64,000 nt of DNA from Porphyrobacter sp. CACIAM 03H1 (GCF_002215495.1 NZ_CP021378.1:124001-188000), one strand, 5' to 3'. Positions 18,205 to 27,774 are shown, counted from the stretch's first letter. The notes: generated by a model not told the origin, from the sequence alone. A program made the numbers and translations.

Positions 18205-20865
18205 TCAGCCCTCGAGCGAGCGGCTGACCTGCTCGAAGGTGTCGCGCGACAGGTTGCCCGCCGCAAGGATCCGCTCCAGCTCCGCCTTCATCAGCGCCGC
18301 CCGCCCGGGCTCGAGCCGCCGCCAGCGCCCGAGCGAGGGCACGAAGCGCGCGGCGGTCTGCGGGTTGATCGGGTCCAACGCGAGGATCACGTCGGCGACC
18401 ATGCGGTAGCCCTCCCCGTCGGCCTTGTGGAACGCCTTGGGGTTGCCCGCGAAGGCCATGTGCAGCGAGCGCACGCGGTTGGGGTTCTTCAGCGTGAAGT
18501 CGGGGTGTTCGGCCAGCTTGCGCACATGGGCGATCACATCCGGATGGAGCGACAGCGCCTGCAGGGTGAACCACTTGTCGACGACCAGCGCGTTGCCCTT
18601 GTAGCGCTCGTAGAAGGCGGCGAGCCGCTCCTCGCGCGCGGGCGTGTCGAGCCCGCACAGCACCATCAGCGCGCCCTGCCGGTCGGTCATGTTGTCCGCC
18701 GCGTCATATTGCGCTGCCGCCAGTTGCCCCGCCTTCGCCGGATCGGCGGCGGCGATGAGGCCCAGCGCGATGGTCTTGACCTTGCGCGCGCCACGGCCTG
18801 CCGGATCGTCGTGCGCCACCGCCGAGGCCCGCGCGTGCAGCGCCGCAAGCTCGCCCGCCAGCGCCGTGCCGATGGCCGCCTTCAGCCCCTCGCGCGCGGC
18901 ATGGATCGCGCCGGGATCGGCGAGGCGCTCGCCCGTGGCCATGGCCTCGAACAGGTAGGTCTCGGACGGCAGCACCATCAGCTCGCCGCGCATCGCGTCC
19001 TCGAGCGCATTGTCGGCGAGGCTCGAGCGGAAAGCGCCGATGATCGCCGCTTCGGCCGCGGCCTGCTCGTCCGCCGACAGGGTGCCTGAGGCGGTGGCCA
19101 CCAGGTGCCCGACGGCGAGTTCCTGCAGGGCTTCCGAGCGGGCGAAGGGATCATCGTCATGCGCAGCAAGGAACACGAGGTCCTCGCGCGCCAGATCGCG
19201 CTCGATCACCACCGGGGCGGTGAAGCCGCGATTGATCGAGACCACCGGATCGGGCCCGGCGAGCGGCAGGGTGAAGCTCTGCTCCTCCTGCGCCAGCACC
19301 AGCACCTGCTCCGCCCCCGTCGCGCCCTGCCGCGAATGGACCGCGACCTTGAGCGGGATCGGCATCGGCAGCTTGTCGGGCTGGCCGGGGGTGACCGGGA
19401 CGGTCTGCCGGAGGGTGAGTTTCAGACTGTCGCCCTCCACGGCCTGCGTGACGGCGACACGCGGCGTGCCGGCCTGCGCGTACCAGCGGCGGAACTGGGT
19501 GAGGTCGATGCCCGCCCCGTCCTCGATCGCCTTGACGAAATCCTCGCAGGTCGCCGCCTCGCCGTCGTGGCGGTCGAAATAGAGATCGCACCCGGCGCGG
19601 AACCGCGCCTCGCCCACCATCGAGCGCATCATGCGGATGACCTCGGCGCCCTTGTTGTAGACGGTCGCCGTGTAGAAGTTGCTGATCTCGCGATAGGAAT
19701 CGGGCCGGATCGGGTGGGCGAGCGGCCCCGCGTCCTCGGGGAACTGCGCCGCGCGCAGGATGCGCACATCCTCGATCCGCTTCACCGCCTCGCCGCGCAT
19801 GTCCTGCGAGAAGAGCTGATCGCGCAGCACGGTGAAGCCCTCCTTCAGCGAGAGCTGGAACCAGTCGCGGCAGGTCACGCGGTTGCCCGACCAGTTGTGG
19901 AAATATTCGTGCGCGATCACGCCCTCGACGGCGTCGAAATCGGCGTCGGTCGCGGTGTCGGGGTCGGCGAGCACGTATTTGGTGTTGAAGACGTTGAGAC
20001 CCTTGTTCTCCATTGCCCCCATGTTGAAATCGCTGACGGCGACGATGTTGTAGAGATCGAGGTCGTATTCACGGCCGAACACGTCCTCGTCCCACTTCAT
20101 CGAGCGGTGGAGCGATTCGAGCGCGTGGTCGGTGCGCGCGAGGTCTTCGGCGCGCACCCAGACATTGCACTCGACGATGCGGCCCGAGCGGGTGGTGAAG
20201 GGCTTGCTGTTCGCCACCAGATCCCCCGCGACCAGCGCGAAGAGATAGGAGGGCTTGGGCCAGGGATCGTGCCATTCGGCCCAATGGGTGCCGTCGGTGT
20301 TTTCGCCCTCGGCCACGCGGTTGCCGTTGCACAGCAGGATCGGGAAGAGCGCCTTGTCGCCCTCCATCCGCACCGCATAGGTCGAGAGCACGTCGGGCCG
20401 GTCGGGGAAGAAGGTGATGCGGCGGAAGCCTTCCGATTCGCACTGGGTGCAGAGCATCCCGTTCGAGGCGTAGAGGCCCATGAGCTGGGTGTTGGCGCTG
20501 GGGTCGATGGTGGTGACGACCTCGACCGTGTGAGCAGCGCCCGGCAGGGTGATGACGAGATCGGGACCATCCATGCGCCAATCGGCCGGGGCGCCGTCCA
20601 CCGTCACGCTCTCGGCGGTGAGGCTGTCGCCGTTGAGGCGCAGCTCGGGCGAGGGATCGGCGGCGGGGTTGCGCTCGACCGCGAGGGTCGCCGTTACGCG
20701 GGTCGCCTCCAGACCGAGGCGGAAGTCCAGCTTCGTCGTCGGCACGACCCAAGCGAAGGGCCGGTAATCCTCGCGCCGGATCACCGGCGGCTCGTGCGGG
20801 GTGGGGGCGGCGTCCGCGAGTTCGGGGTTGCCTTCGGGGGTGGTGGGGGTGGTGGCGATATCCAT
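18205..20865 (-). CDS. pepN: aminopeptidase N (M1 family)
   Basis: 886 residues, full length for proteobacterial PepN. It removes N-terminal residues from peptides using one zinc. The substrate-anchoring GAMEN is at 283-287, the zinc ligands and catalytic Glu are in HEYFH (319-323), and Glu342 in SLKEG is the third ligand. Four family domains (beta saddle, catalytic, beta sandwich, helical C-terminus) fit the length. It is co-directional with pgeF, four bases apart. Confidence 0.96.
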   Translation of the reverse strand: MDIATTPTTPEGNPELADAAPTPHEPPVIRREDYRPFAWVVPTTKLDFRLGLEATRVTATLAVERNPAADPSPELRLNGDSLTAESVTVDGAPADWRMDGPDLVITLPGAAHTVEVVTTIDPSANTQLMGLYASNGMLCTQCESEGFRRITFFPDRPDVLSTYAVRMEGDKALFPILLCNGNRVAEGENTDGTHWAEWHDPWPKPSYLFALVAGDLVANSKPFTTRSGRIVECNVWVRAEDLARTDHALESLHRSMKWDEDVFGREYDLDLYNIVAVSDFNMGAMENKGLNVFNTKYVLADPDTATDADFDAVEGVIAHEYFHNWSGNRVTCRDWFQLSLKEGFTVLRDQLFSQDMRGEAVKRIEDVRILRAAQFPEDAGPLAHPIRPDSYREISNFYTATVYNKGAEVIRMMRSMVGEARFRAGCDLYFDRHDGEAATCEDFVKAIEDGAGIDLTQFRRWYAQAGTPRVAVTQAVEGDSLKLTLRQTVPVTPGQPDKLPMPIPLKVAVHSRQGATGAEQVLVLAQEEQSFTLPLAGPDPVVSINRGFTAPVVIERDLAREDLVFLAAHDDDPFARSEALQELAVGHLVATASGTLSADEQAAAEAAIIGAFRSSLADNALEDAMRGELMVLPSETYLFEAMATGERLADPGAIHAAREGLKAAIGTALAGELAALHARASAVAHDDPAGRGARKVKTIALGLIAAADPAKAGQLAAAQYDAADNMTDRQGALMVLCGLDTPAREERLAAFYERYKGNALVVDKWFTLQALSLHPDVIAHVRKLAEHPDFTLKNPNRVRSLHMAFAGNPKAFHKADGEGYRMVADVILALDPINPQTAARFVPSLGRWRRLEPGRAALMKAELERILAAGNLSRDTFEQVSRSLEG

Positions 20866-20879
20866 AGGTCACTCTCTAC

Positions 20880-20982
20880 CCGTTCGTGTCGAGCGCAGTC
20901 GAGACACAAAGCGCACCGCTGGACGCACAGGCCTCTCGAGTTCAACCTGCGGTTGTGCGTTGCATCCGCTCGAGGCGAACGG
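20880..20982. repeat. palindromic repeat family 1, copy with an interrupted arm
   Basis: The outer arms read CCGTTCGTGTCGAGC and GCTCGAGGCGAACGG. Compared with the intact copy at 41949-42016 read in reverse, the right arm matches up to CCTCTCGA, then 28 foreign bases replace CTTC, then it resumes at GCTCGAGGCGAACGG. It fills the gap between pepN and the divergent SDR and forms the 5' leader of the latter. Confidence 0.8.
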
Positions 20983-20994
20983 CACTAGTAAGGC

Positions 20995-21834
20995 ATGGCG
21001 CACCTTCTCATCTTCGGCCTCGGCTACACCGCAACGCGCATCGCCGTCGCCATGCACGCAAAGGGCTGGCAGGTGCGCGCCACCGGAAGCGCGGGCGACA
21101 TCGCCTTTGCCGACCGCGATGCGGTGCTGGCGGCCTTGGGCGAGGCCACCCACGTGCTCTCCTCCGTCCCGCCGGAGCGCGCCGGGGGCGATCCGGTGCT
21201 GGAGGCCTATGGCGAGGCGCTTGCGGGCAAGGAGCTGTTCTACCTCTCCTCCACCGGCGTCTATGGCGACCGCGAGGGCGCTTGGGTGGACGAGGCGACC
21301 CCGACCATAGCGCAGAGCGGAGAGGGCCGCAGGAATGCCCGCGCCGATGCCGACCTCGCATGGCTGAACATGGGCGCGCGGGTGTTTCGCCTGCCCGGGA
21401 TCTACGGGCCGGGCCGCTCGGCGCTGGACCGCGTGAAAGAGGGCAAGGCGCGGCGGATCGACCTCCCCGGGCAGGTCTTCAGCCGCGTCCATGTGGACGA
21501 CATCGCGAGCGGGGTGGTCGCTGCGCTCACGCAGGATGCGCCGGCCGGGGCCTACAACCTCGGCGACGATTACCCGTGCAGCGGGAACGCCGTGACCGAA
21601 CACGCCTGCCGCTTGCTCGGCCTGCCCCTCCCGCCGCTGGAATCGCTGGAGGACGCCAACCTCTCCGACATGGCGCGCGGTTTCTACATGGAGAACCGCC
21701 GCGTCGCGAACGGCAAGGCGAAGCGGGTGCTGGGGTGGTCGCCGAGATATCCGACCTATGTCGAGGGGCTGGCGTCCTTGTTTTCGCCTCAAGCGCCGGC
21801 GGGCGCATCCGCGCCCTTGGCTACCGCGCCATAA
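20995..21834 (+). CDS. YeeZ-like SDR (extended NAD(P)-dependent epimerase fold)
   Basis: 279 residues. The N-terminal FGLGYTATRIA is a Rossmann nucleotide-binding loop; YLSSTGVYGDREG contains the Ser and Tyr of an extended SDR, and RLPGIYGPGRS follows as expected. The C-terminal ENRRVANGKAKRVLGW block is typical of the YeeZ/Ycf39-like group. The substrate is unknown. It is monocistronic, with AAGGC before the ATG and a palindromic repeat as leader. Confidence 0.85.
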   Translation: MAHLLIFGLGYTATRIAVAMHAKGWQVRATGSAGDIAFADRDAVLAALGEATHVLSSVPPERAGGDPVLEAYGEALAGKELFYLSSTGVYGDREGAWVDEATPTIAQSGEGRRNARADADLAWLNMGARVFRLPGIYGPGRSALDRVKEGKARRIDLPGQVFSRVHVDDIASGVVAALTQDAPAGAYNLGDDYPCSGNAVTEHACRLLGLPLPPLESLEDANLSDMARGFYMENRRVANGKAKRVLGWSPRYPTYVEGLASLFSPQAPAGASAPLATAP

Positions 21835-21881
21835 GGCGCGACGGGCATTCGCCCTTGCGGCCCTGCGGGCCGATCAGCATC

Positions 21882-22835
21882 CTACCTCCGTAGCGCGCCC
21901 GACTGCTGCACCTGCACCGCCTTCACCCGCCGCGCCCGCAAGGCCAGCCCCATGCCGGTGAGGGCCAGTGCCATCCCGCTCGCCGAGAGCGCGTCCCACC
22001 GAAATCCCTCGAACAGGGTCGACAGCAGCATCGCCACGCACACGGTGACGATGCCGTTATAGGCCGTTTTCCCCGCCCCGATCTCGCGAACGAGGTTGTA
22101 GTGCAGCGGGAAGGTCACCACCGATCCGATGATCGCGAGATAGGCCGTCCCCGCCCAGAACTGCCATGCGCCCGGCATCTGCGGCGGGCCGGCGGTGAGC
22201 AAAGCATAGCCGAGATCGAACAGCGTCCCGTAGAGCATCGCCCAGGCGAGCAGGCTCACCATCGGCACCCCGCGACCCGTGGGGTTGGCCTGCACCACGT
22301 TGGCGATCGACGCGGCGAGCATCCCGCCCACCGCCAGGACGATCCCCAGACCGACATTGCCCCCGAGCGGCGCGGCGTTCCATTCGTGCACCAGCAGCAG
22401 CGCCACCCCGGCGATGGCGACAAGGCTGCCGCCGATGAAGCCGCCCTGCACCTTCTCGCCGATGAACACCCGCGCGAAGATCGCATTGGGCACCATCAGC
22501 AGCGCGAACATCACCGCGACGATGCCCGAGGTGATGTGCTGTTCGGCATGATAGACGAACAGGAAATTGCCCGAGAACTGCGCGATCCCGACGCCCAGCG
22601 CCAGCAGGTGCTCCGCCCGGTTCAGCTTCAGGCGGTTGCCCATCGTCATAGCCAGAAGGAACAGCGCCGGGGTTGCCAGCATGAAGCGGTAGAACACGCC
22701 CCAGGCGGCGGGCACGTCCGAAATCTGGCCGGTGATGACGAACCAGGTCGATCCCCAGATCGTGCCCGTCAGCATGAAGGGCACCAGCACCTTGGGGCTG
22801 AGCATCGAGGGGGCGGGCGCGGCGGCGAGGTTCAC
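21882..22835 (-). CDS. EamA/RhaT family exporter (DMT superfamily)
   Basis: 317 residues with about ten spans arranged as two EamA repeats. WGSTWFVITGQISDVPAAW after the first span is typical of the DMT superfamily. The start is GTG 22835, overlapping the ltaE stop as GTGA, so the exporter is coupled to the aldolase. The coupling suggests export of an amino acid or a related metabolite, but the substrate cannot be read from the sequence. An in-frame ATG at 22805 is the alternative start. Confidence 0.85.
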   Translation of the reverse strand: MNLAAAPAPSMLSPKVLVPFMLTGTIWGSTWFVITGQISDVPAAWGVFYRFMLATPALFLLAMTMGNRLKLNRAEHLLALGVGIAQFSGNFLFVYHAEQHITSGIVAVMFALLMVPNAIFARVFIGEKVQGGFIGGSLVAIAGVALLLVHEWNAAPLGGNVGLGIVLAVGGMLAASIANVVQANPTGRGVPMVSLLAWAMLYGTLFDLGYALLTAGPPQMPGAWQFWAGTAYLAIIGSVVTFPLHYNLVREIGAGKTAYNGIVTVCVAMLLSTLFEGFRWDALSASGMALALTGMGLALRARRVKAVQVQQSGALRR

Positions 22836-23851
22836 AGCGCGGCGATCGCCTTGCCGAGCGCCGCCGCGTCCTCGGCGCGGGTGTTCCACGCGGTGACGAA
22901 ACGTGCCGAATCCGGCCCCCAGTCGTAGAAGGCGAAGCCCTGCGCCCGCAGCGCCTCGCGCTCGGCGGGGGAGAGGCGCACGAACAGCTCGTTGGCCTCC
23001 ACGGGGTGGAGCAGCCGCTCGCCGCAGCCCGCCGCCACCTCCTGCGCCGCGGCATTGGCGTGGGCGGCATTGGCGAGCCACAGGTCGTCTTCCAGCATTG
23101 CGATGATCTGCGCGGCGAGATAGCGGCCCTTGCATTGCAGGTGCCCGGCGCGCTTGCGGCGATAACGGACCTCGGCGGCGCGTTCGGGATCGAACAGCAC
23201 CACCGCCTCGGCGCCCATGCCGCCGTTCTTGATGAAGCCGAAGGCGAGGCTGTCGACCGCCCCCGCTGCCGCCCGCGCCGCCTCTTGCGCGCTGCCGCGG
23301 AGGAAGGCCGCGGCATTGGCGAAGCGCGCGCCGTCCATGTGGAGGCCGAGGCGGCGCTCCTTCACGAAGGCGCCGAGCGCCGCGAGTTCGGCAGGGCTGT
23401 AGGTGCGGCCGTATTCGCTTGCCTGCGTGATCGCGACGGCGTGGGGCTGGACCTGGTGGACATCGTTGCGGATCGGATCGATCAGCGCGGCGATGTCGGC
23501 CGGGGTCAGCTTGGCGCCCTCGCCTTCGGCCAGCATCAGCTTGGCGCCATGAAGGAAAAAGCCGGGCGCCCCGCCCTCGTCGACCTCGATATGCGCCTCG
23601 CGGTGACATACCACCCCGCCGTGGGGCGCGCACAACGTGCCGAGCGCGAGGCAGTTCGCCGCCGTCCCCGTCGCCACCCACAGCGCGGCACATTCGCGCC
23701 CGAACAGCGCGGTGAAGCGGGCGTCGAGCTCGGCCGAGAGCCGGTCTCCGTCGTAAGGATTGTCCGGCTCGTCGGCCTTGCGCATCGCCTCCCACAGCGC
23801 GGGGTGGACGGCGGCGGCGTTGTCGGACAGGAAGGGCTTGGCAAGGGTCAT
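22832..23851 (-). CDS. ltaE: low-specificity L-threonine aldolase
   Basis: 339 residues, fold-type I PLP enzyme that cleaves L-threonine or L-allo-threonine to glycine and acetaldehyde. SDNAAAVHPALWEAM at the N-terminus, GTAANCLAL, the Asp of HMDGARFANA that contacts the PLP ring nitrogen, and the Schiff-base Lys208 in FGFIKNGGMGAEAVV are all visible. The more usual sequence around the lysine is FGGTKNG, so Phe-Ile is a mild deviation. It is coupled to an EamA exporter. Confidence 0.9.
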   Translation of the reverse strand: MTLAKPFLSDNAAAVHPALWEAMRKADEPDNPYDGDRLSAELDARFTALFGRECAALWVATGTAANCLALGTLCAPHGGVVCHREAHIEVDEGGAPGFFLHGAKLMLAEGEGAKLTPADIAALIDPIRNDVHQVQPHAVAITQASEYGRTYSPAELAALGAFVKERRLGLHMDGARFANAAAFLRGSAQEAARAAAGAVDSLAFGFIKNGGMGAEAVVLFDPERAAEVRYRRKRAGHLQCKGRYLAAQIIAMLEDDLWLANAAHANAAAQEVAAGCGERLLHPVEANELFVRLSPAEREALRAQGFAFYDWGPDSARFVTAWNTRAEDAAALGKAIAAL

Positions 23852-23904
23852 CGGCTCACGCCCTTAACCGCACATTCGGGCGTGACAAGCGGGAGCAGCG
23901 AGAC

Positions 23905-24222
23905 ATGGGCGAACAAAGCGCAGACCTGACAATCACTCACCACGTTCAGGGAACCGGCGGGCGTTATGTCGCGGCGGTCGAGGGCGCGGTGGAGCAGGGC
24001 TACCTCGAATGGGAAGCCGGCGGCGAGCGCGACGGCAAGGAGGTGCGCATCGCCGCGCACACCATCGTGCCGCGCGCGATCGGCGGGCGCGGCGTGGCGG
24101 CGGCGCTGACCGAGCGGCTGGTCGAGGACGCGCGGCGGCAGGGCTTCCTGATCCGCCCCGATTGCTCCTACGTGGCGAGGAAATTTTCCGAAAACCCGGA
24201 CTGGGCCCCGCTCGAGGCCTGA
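23905..24222 (+). CDS. small GNAT-fold acetyltransferase (YjdJ-like)
   Basis: 105 residues. It has the compact N-acetyltransferase fold of the YjdJ group: GYLEWEAGG as a central strand, then HTIVPRAIGGRGVAAALTERLVEDARRQGF, where the RGVA turn is the acetyl-CoA pyrophosphate loop, and a final PDCSYVARKF. The substrate is unknown. Its last 55 bases overlap the end of the convergent PH-domain gene on the other strand. Confidence 0.85.
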   Translation: MGEQSADLTITHHVQGTGGRYVAAVEGAVEQGYLEWEAGGERDGKEVRIAAHTIVPRAIGGRGVAAALTERLVEDARRQGFLIRPDCSYVARKFSENPDWAPLEA

Positions 24223-25715
24223 TCGAGCCGCGAGTAATCGGTCGCGGTGATCGTCTCCATCACCGCCGCGCGCAAAGCGCGGGCCTGATCGAGCGGCACG
24301 CCCTGCATCGCGAAGCTCCCTCCGGCGAGCCCGAGATGCACCGTCGCATAGCCGCGCACCCGCGCCAGCGGGCCTTGCGCGATCTCGACCGAGTGGAGCT
24401 TCAGCCGCGTGGCAATGGCCTGCGTGGGCGAGAGGAAGCCGTGGCTGGCATAGACCTGTTTGTCGTCGATGGCGTGCCGCCGGAACTCCCAGGCATAGAG
24501 GTTCGCGCCCACCGCCAGCACCCCGATCCCGAGCGGGATCAGGAACAGGCCCGGCGGCGCGAAGATCGCGACGGGAATCGCCGCGAGGAAGAACAGCGCC
24601 GAATCGAGCACCGCCTTGTCGGTGCGATGCTGCTTGGCCGCGCGCTGCCACGCCGTCGCATCGTCGGGCAGCCGGAACCCTGCTGCCTGCACGATCGGGG
24701 CGATCTCCTCCATCCGCGCGAAGGGCGCGACCACATGGCTTTCGCCCTCGTCATCCTGCGCGAGGCTGACGAAGCTCAGCGAGCGCCAGCCGAAGCGGTA
24801 GCGCACCAGGCCGGTGTCGATCACCAGCCCCTGCACGCGGTGGGCGGGCATCACCACGTCGGTGCGGGTCAGCAGCCCGCGCTGCCGCCGGAAGCCGCGC
24901 GCCGAGCGGGTCAGGGTGAAGCCCCAGTCGCGCAGGATCGTGCGCACCACGCCCGTCCCGAAGCCGATCAGCACCAGCCCGATCAGCCCCGCGACGGCGC
25001 CGGCGGCCTGCGCATAGGGCCCGAGACTGGCGACGGCAGTGCCCTGTTCCTCGAGCCAGCTGCGCCACAGGTCGACGTTCCACACGTCGATGTCGGTGAC
25101 GTTGTCGACGTATTGCAGCGCGCCGCCCAGCACCGCGAAGACCGCGAGCGAGAATTCGAACAGGCCGAAGGTCAGCAGCCGCCCCGGCCCGAGCGCGAAC
25201 AGCACCTCGCCCTCCTCGGGCACGGTCGTGGCCGCGACAGGGGCGCCCTCTCCGGCGGCAGCGGCGGCTTCCTCCTCGCGGCGCTCGCGCACCAGCCGGC
25301 GCAGCGCCTCGCCCTCGGCGGCGGTGAGATATTCGAGCGCCACGTCCTCGCCCCCGCCGGCCCCGGTCTCGAACTTGACCGAGACCAGCCCGAACAGGCG
25401 CGGCAGCGGCTTGGCCTCGAGGCTGACGTCCTGGATACGCTCGAAGGGCACCGAACGCGCCGCGCGGCTCAGGATGCCGCTCTCGACCCGGATGTCGGTC
25501 TCGCCGATGGTGTAGGTGAGCCGCCGCCAGCCGAGCCAGCTGAAGGCGGTGCCGATCGCCGCCGCGGCAAGGCCGACCCCGAGCGCCAGCGCGAAGCGCC
25601 CGTCGCCGCCGACACCGGAAAAGGCGATGGCGAGGGCCGGGAACACCGCGCTGCGGATCGCCCCCACCGCGCCGAGCGCGACGCTGAGCGGGGCGGTACG
25701 GCGGGGCTCGCTCAC
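24168..25715 (-). CDS. bacterial PH-domain membrane protein (YdbT-like)
   Basis: 515 residues. Three bPH2 domains each follow a pair of hydrophobic spans: the first around RLTYTIGETDIRVESGIL, the second around GFTLTRSARGFRRQRGLL, the third around DKQVYASHGFLSPTQAIATRLKLHSVEIAQG. This is the YdbT architecture; such proteins pair with a YdbS partner, which is the overlapping upstream gene here. The role is unknown, though homologues are linked to membrane stress or lipid handling. Its stop lies 55 bases inside the convergent GNAT gene. Confidence 0.88.
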   Translation of the reverse strand: MSEPRRTAPLSVALGAVGAIRSAVFPALAIAFSGVGGDGRFALALGVGLAAAAIGTAFSWLGWRRLTYTIGETDIRVESGILSRAARSVPFERIQDVSLEAKPLPRLFGLVSVKFETGAGGGEDVALEYLTAAEGEALRRLVRERREEEAAAAAGEGAPVAATTVPEEGEVLFALGPGRLLTFGLFEFSLAVFAVLGGALQYVDNVTDIDVWNVDLWRSWLEEQGTAVASLGPYAQAAGAVAGLIGLVLIGFGTGVVRTILRDWGFTLTRSARGFRRQRGLLTRTDVVMPAHRVQGLVIDTGLVRYRFGWRSLSFVSLAQDDEGESHVVAPFARMEEIAPIVQAAGFRLPDDATAWQRAAKQHRTDKAVLDSALFFLAAIPVAIFAPPGLFLIPLGIGVLAVGANLYAWEFRRHAIDDKQVYASHGFLSPTQAIATRLKLHSVEIAQGPLARVRGYATVHLGLAGGSFAMQGVPLDQARALRAAVMETITATDYSRLDQASSGAQSGFSENFLAT

Positions 25716-26218
25716 ATCGTCTCCCGGCGGATATGCCCGCGGATGGACTCGCGCATCTCGCGCGCCAGCTCCTCGCCGAGGCCGGGAAGCGAGACGGAGG
25801 CATTGTGGTTGCCCGCCGTGTGCAAGGTCAGCGTGGCGATGCCGAAGAACCTCTCGAGCGGGCCCTGGTTGACGTCGATATGCTGCACCCGGCCGAAGGG
25901 CACCACCGTGTCCGCGCGGAACAGCAACCCGCGCACCACCCGCAGGCGGTCGGCGCTGATCTGGTAACCGCGCGAGCCGTAGCGGCGGGCGGGAATGCGC
26001 AGGATCAGGACCAGCGCGATCAGCAGCACCGGCCCGGCGATCACGCCGCTCGGGAACAGGCCCTCGTCGCGGAACACCAGTTCGAGCACCAGCGCCCCGA
26101 TCAGGAAGGGGATCGCGGTCAGCCCCGTCTGCACGCGCAGGGCGTGGGCGTAGTTGGGGTGGAGCTTGGTCAGCTCGCCGTCGTCGTCGAGCGGCTGGGG
26201 CACGGGGGTCTGGTCCAT
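25712..26218 (-). CDS. bacterial PH-domain membrane protein (YdbS-like)
   Basis: 168 residues: an acidic N-terminus, two spans (about 32-50 and 60-73) and one bPH2 domain at about 80-160 with SRGYQISADRLRVVRGLLFRAD and VPFGRVQHIDVNQGPLERFFG. Its stop overlaps the start of the larger PH-domain protein as ATGA, the usual YdbS-YdbT pair. Function is unknown; a complex of the two is inferred. Confidence 0.9.
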   Translation of the reverse strand: MDQTPVPQPLDDDGELTKLHPNYAHALRVQTGLTAIPFLIGALVLELVFRDEGLFPSGVIAGPVLLIALVLILRIPARRYGSRGYQISADRLRVVRGLLFRADTVVPFGRVQHIDVNQGPLERFFGIATLTLHTAGNHNASVSLPGLGEELAREMRESIRGHIRRETM

Positions 26219-26347
26219 GGTGCCTTATCTGCGCAATACAGCCTCGCCGCGCAAGCCGGTTTTCGCGCCGCCCCTAGCGCATTTATGAGGGCGACGGCCC
26301 GCGCCCGGCCCCGTAGAACCTTCCGCAAATCCAATCGGGAGAGCACC

Positions 26348-26995
26348 ATGACCACGCTTCATTCCAGCCTCGGCCCCAACCCGCGCCTCGTGCGGATGTT
26401 CATGGTCGAGAAGGGGCTCGAGGAGGGGCGCGATTTCACCCGCGTCCATTACGACATCATCACCGGCCAGAACCGGCAGGATTCCGGCTACATGGCGAAG
26501 AACCCGCAGGGCACCACCCCGACACTGGAACTGGATGACGGCACGTGCCTCACCGAAAGCTGGCCGATCTGCGAATACATCGAGGAGATGCACCCCGCGC
26601 CCAACCTGTTCGGCGAGAGCCCGGTGGAGCGTGCCACGGTGCGCAAGTGGGCGCGGCTGTTCGACCAGGAGGTGGTGGTGCCGATGACGATGGGCTTCCG
26701 CGCCGGGGCGGGCCGCCCGATGTTCGAGCCACGCATGAGCGTCGTCTCTTCGCAAGCGGGGGCGGAACTCTCGGCGATGGCCGACGAGAAGTGGCGGCTG
26801 TTCGACAGCTATCTCGGCGTGAGCGACCACATCGCGCTCGGCCGCTTCACCTTCGCCGACCTGCTGATCTTCGCCTTCGCCAATTTCGGCTTCACCGTGG
26901 GCTGGAAGCTGCCCGAGGGCACCGACAACCTCGCCCGCTTCGTGGCGACGCATAACCAGCGCCCCTGCGCCGCGATCTGGCAGCAGGCCGAGTAA
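26348..26995 (+). CDS. glutathione S-transferase family protein
   Basis: 215 residues. The N-terminal thioredoxin-like domain has LHSSLGPNPRLVRMF in place of the active-site loop and the cis-Pro/Glu-Ser motif as TPTLELDDGTCLTESWPICEYIE; a helical domain follows. GGGAGAG precedes the ATG at 26348. The stop and the next SDR start share one base (TAATG), so the two are coupled. It is the first gene of the catabolic island and may process glutathione conjugates or act as an isomerase; its real substrate is unknown. Confidence 0.88.
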   Translation: MTTLHSSLGPNPRLVRMFMVEKGLEEGRDFTRVHYDIITGQNRQDSGYMAKNPQGTTPTLELDDGTCLTESWPICEYIEEMHPAPNLFGESPVERATVRKWARLFDQEVVVPMTMGFRAGAGRPMFEPRMSVVSSQAGAELSAMADEKWRLFDSYLGVSDHIALGRFTFADLLIFAFANFGFTVGWKLPEGTDNLARFVATHNQRPCAAIWQQAE

Positions 26996-27774
26996 TGCCC
27001 GACCTGTCGGGGAAGGTCGCGATCGTCACCGGCTGCGCGAGCGGGATCGGCGCGGCGACGGTGCGGCGACTGCGGAGCGACGGGGCCGAGGTGCTCGGGA
27101 CCGACCTTGATGAAGGCCGCGGGGCGGCGCTGTGCGCCGAGGCTGGGGCGCACTTCGCGTTGCAGGACGTGTCCGACCCCGCGCTCTGGCCTCAGATCGT
27201 GGCACAGGCCGTGAAGACTTTCGGGCGGCTCGACATTCTGGTGAACAACGCCGGGATGGTCTCTGGCGCGGGGATCGGCGATCTGGATGACGAGGCGATG
27301 TTCGCCGCGTGGGACAGGGTGCTGGCGGTGAACCTTTCCGGCACGATGGCGGGATGCCGCGCCGCGATTGCCGCGATGCGCGACAATCCGGGCGGGGCGA
27401 AAGGGGCGATCGTCAACATCGCGTCCACCACCGCCATCGCCCCGCTGCCGACCGACGTCGGCTATTCGGCGAGCAAGGCGGCGGTACGCGCGCTGTCGAA
27501 ATCGGTGGCAACGTGGTGCGCCCAGCAGGGCCTTGCGATCCGCTGCAACACCGTGATCCCGGGCGCGACCATGACCGGCATTCTCGAAGCCGCCGAGGTC
27601 CAGACCCCCGGCCTGATCGCGGCCGTCGCCAAGACCTCGCCGCTGAACCGCCTCGCCGACCCATCCGAAACGGCTGCCGCCATTGCCTTCCTCGCGAGCG
27701 ACGAATGCCCCTTTATGACCGGCGCGGAGATGCTGGTCGACGGGGCGGCGCTGGCGATCCATCCGGGGTTTTGA
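26995..27774 (+). CDS. SDR family oxidoreductase
   Basis: 259 residues, classical short-chain dehydrogenase. Cofactor loop TGCASGIG (13-20), an acidic residue after the second strand (GTDLDEG) favouring NAD(H), NNAG, the catalytic Ser in NIASTTA and Tyr-x3-Lys in GYSASKAAV are all present. It is translationally coupled to the GST gene. In this setting it probably oxidises or reduces a hydroxyl/keto group of the island's substrate; the position is not predictable. Confidence 0.9.
   Translation: MPDLSGKVAIVTGCASGIGAATVRRLRSDGAEVLGTDLDEGRGAALCAEAGAHFALQDVSDPALWPQIVAQAVKTFGRLDILVNNAGMVSGAGIGDLDDEAMFAAWDRVLAVNLSGTMAGCRAAIAAMRDNPGGAKGAIVNIASTTAIAPLPTDVGYSASKAAVRALSKSVATWCAQQGLAIRCNTVIPGATMTGILEAAEVQTPGLIAAVAKTSPLNRLADPSETAAAIAFLASDECPFMTGAEMLVDGAALAIHPGF

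Noticed and set aside
19105..20988. A 627-codon plus-strand frame opposite pepN
   Set aside because: No recognisable fold; PepN is complete on the other strand.
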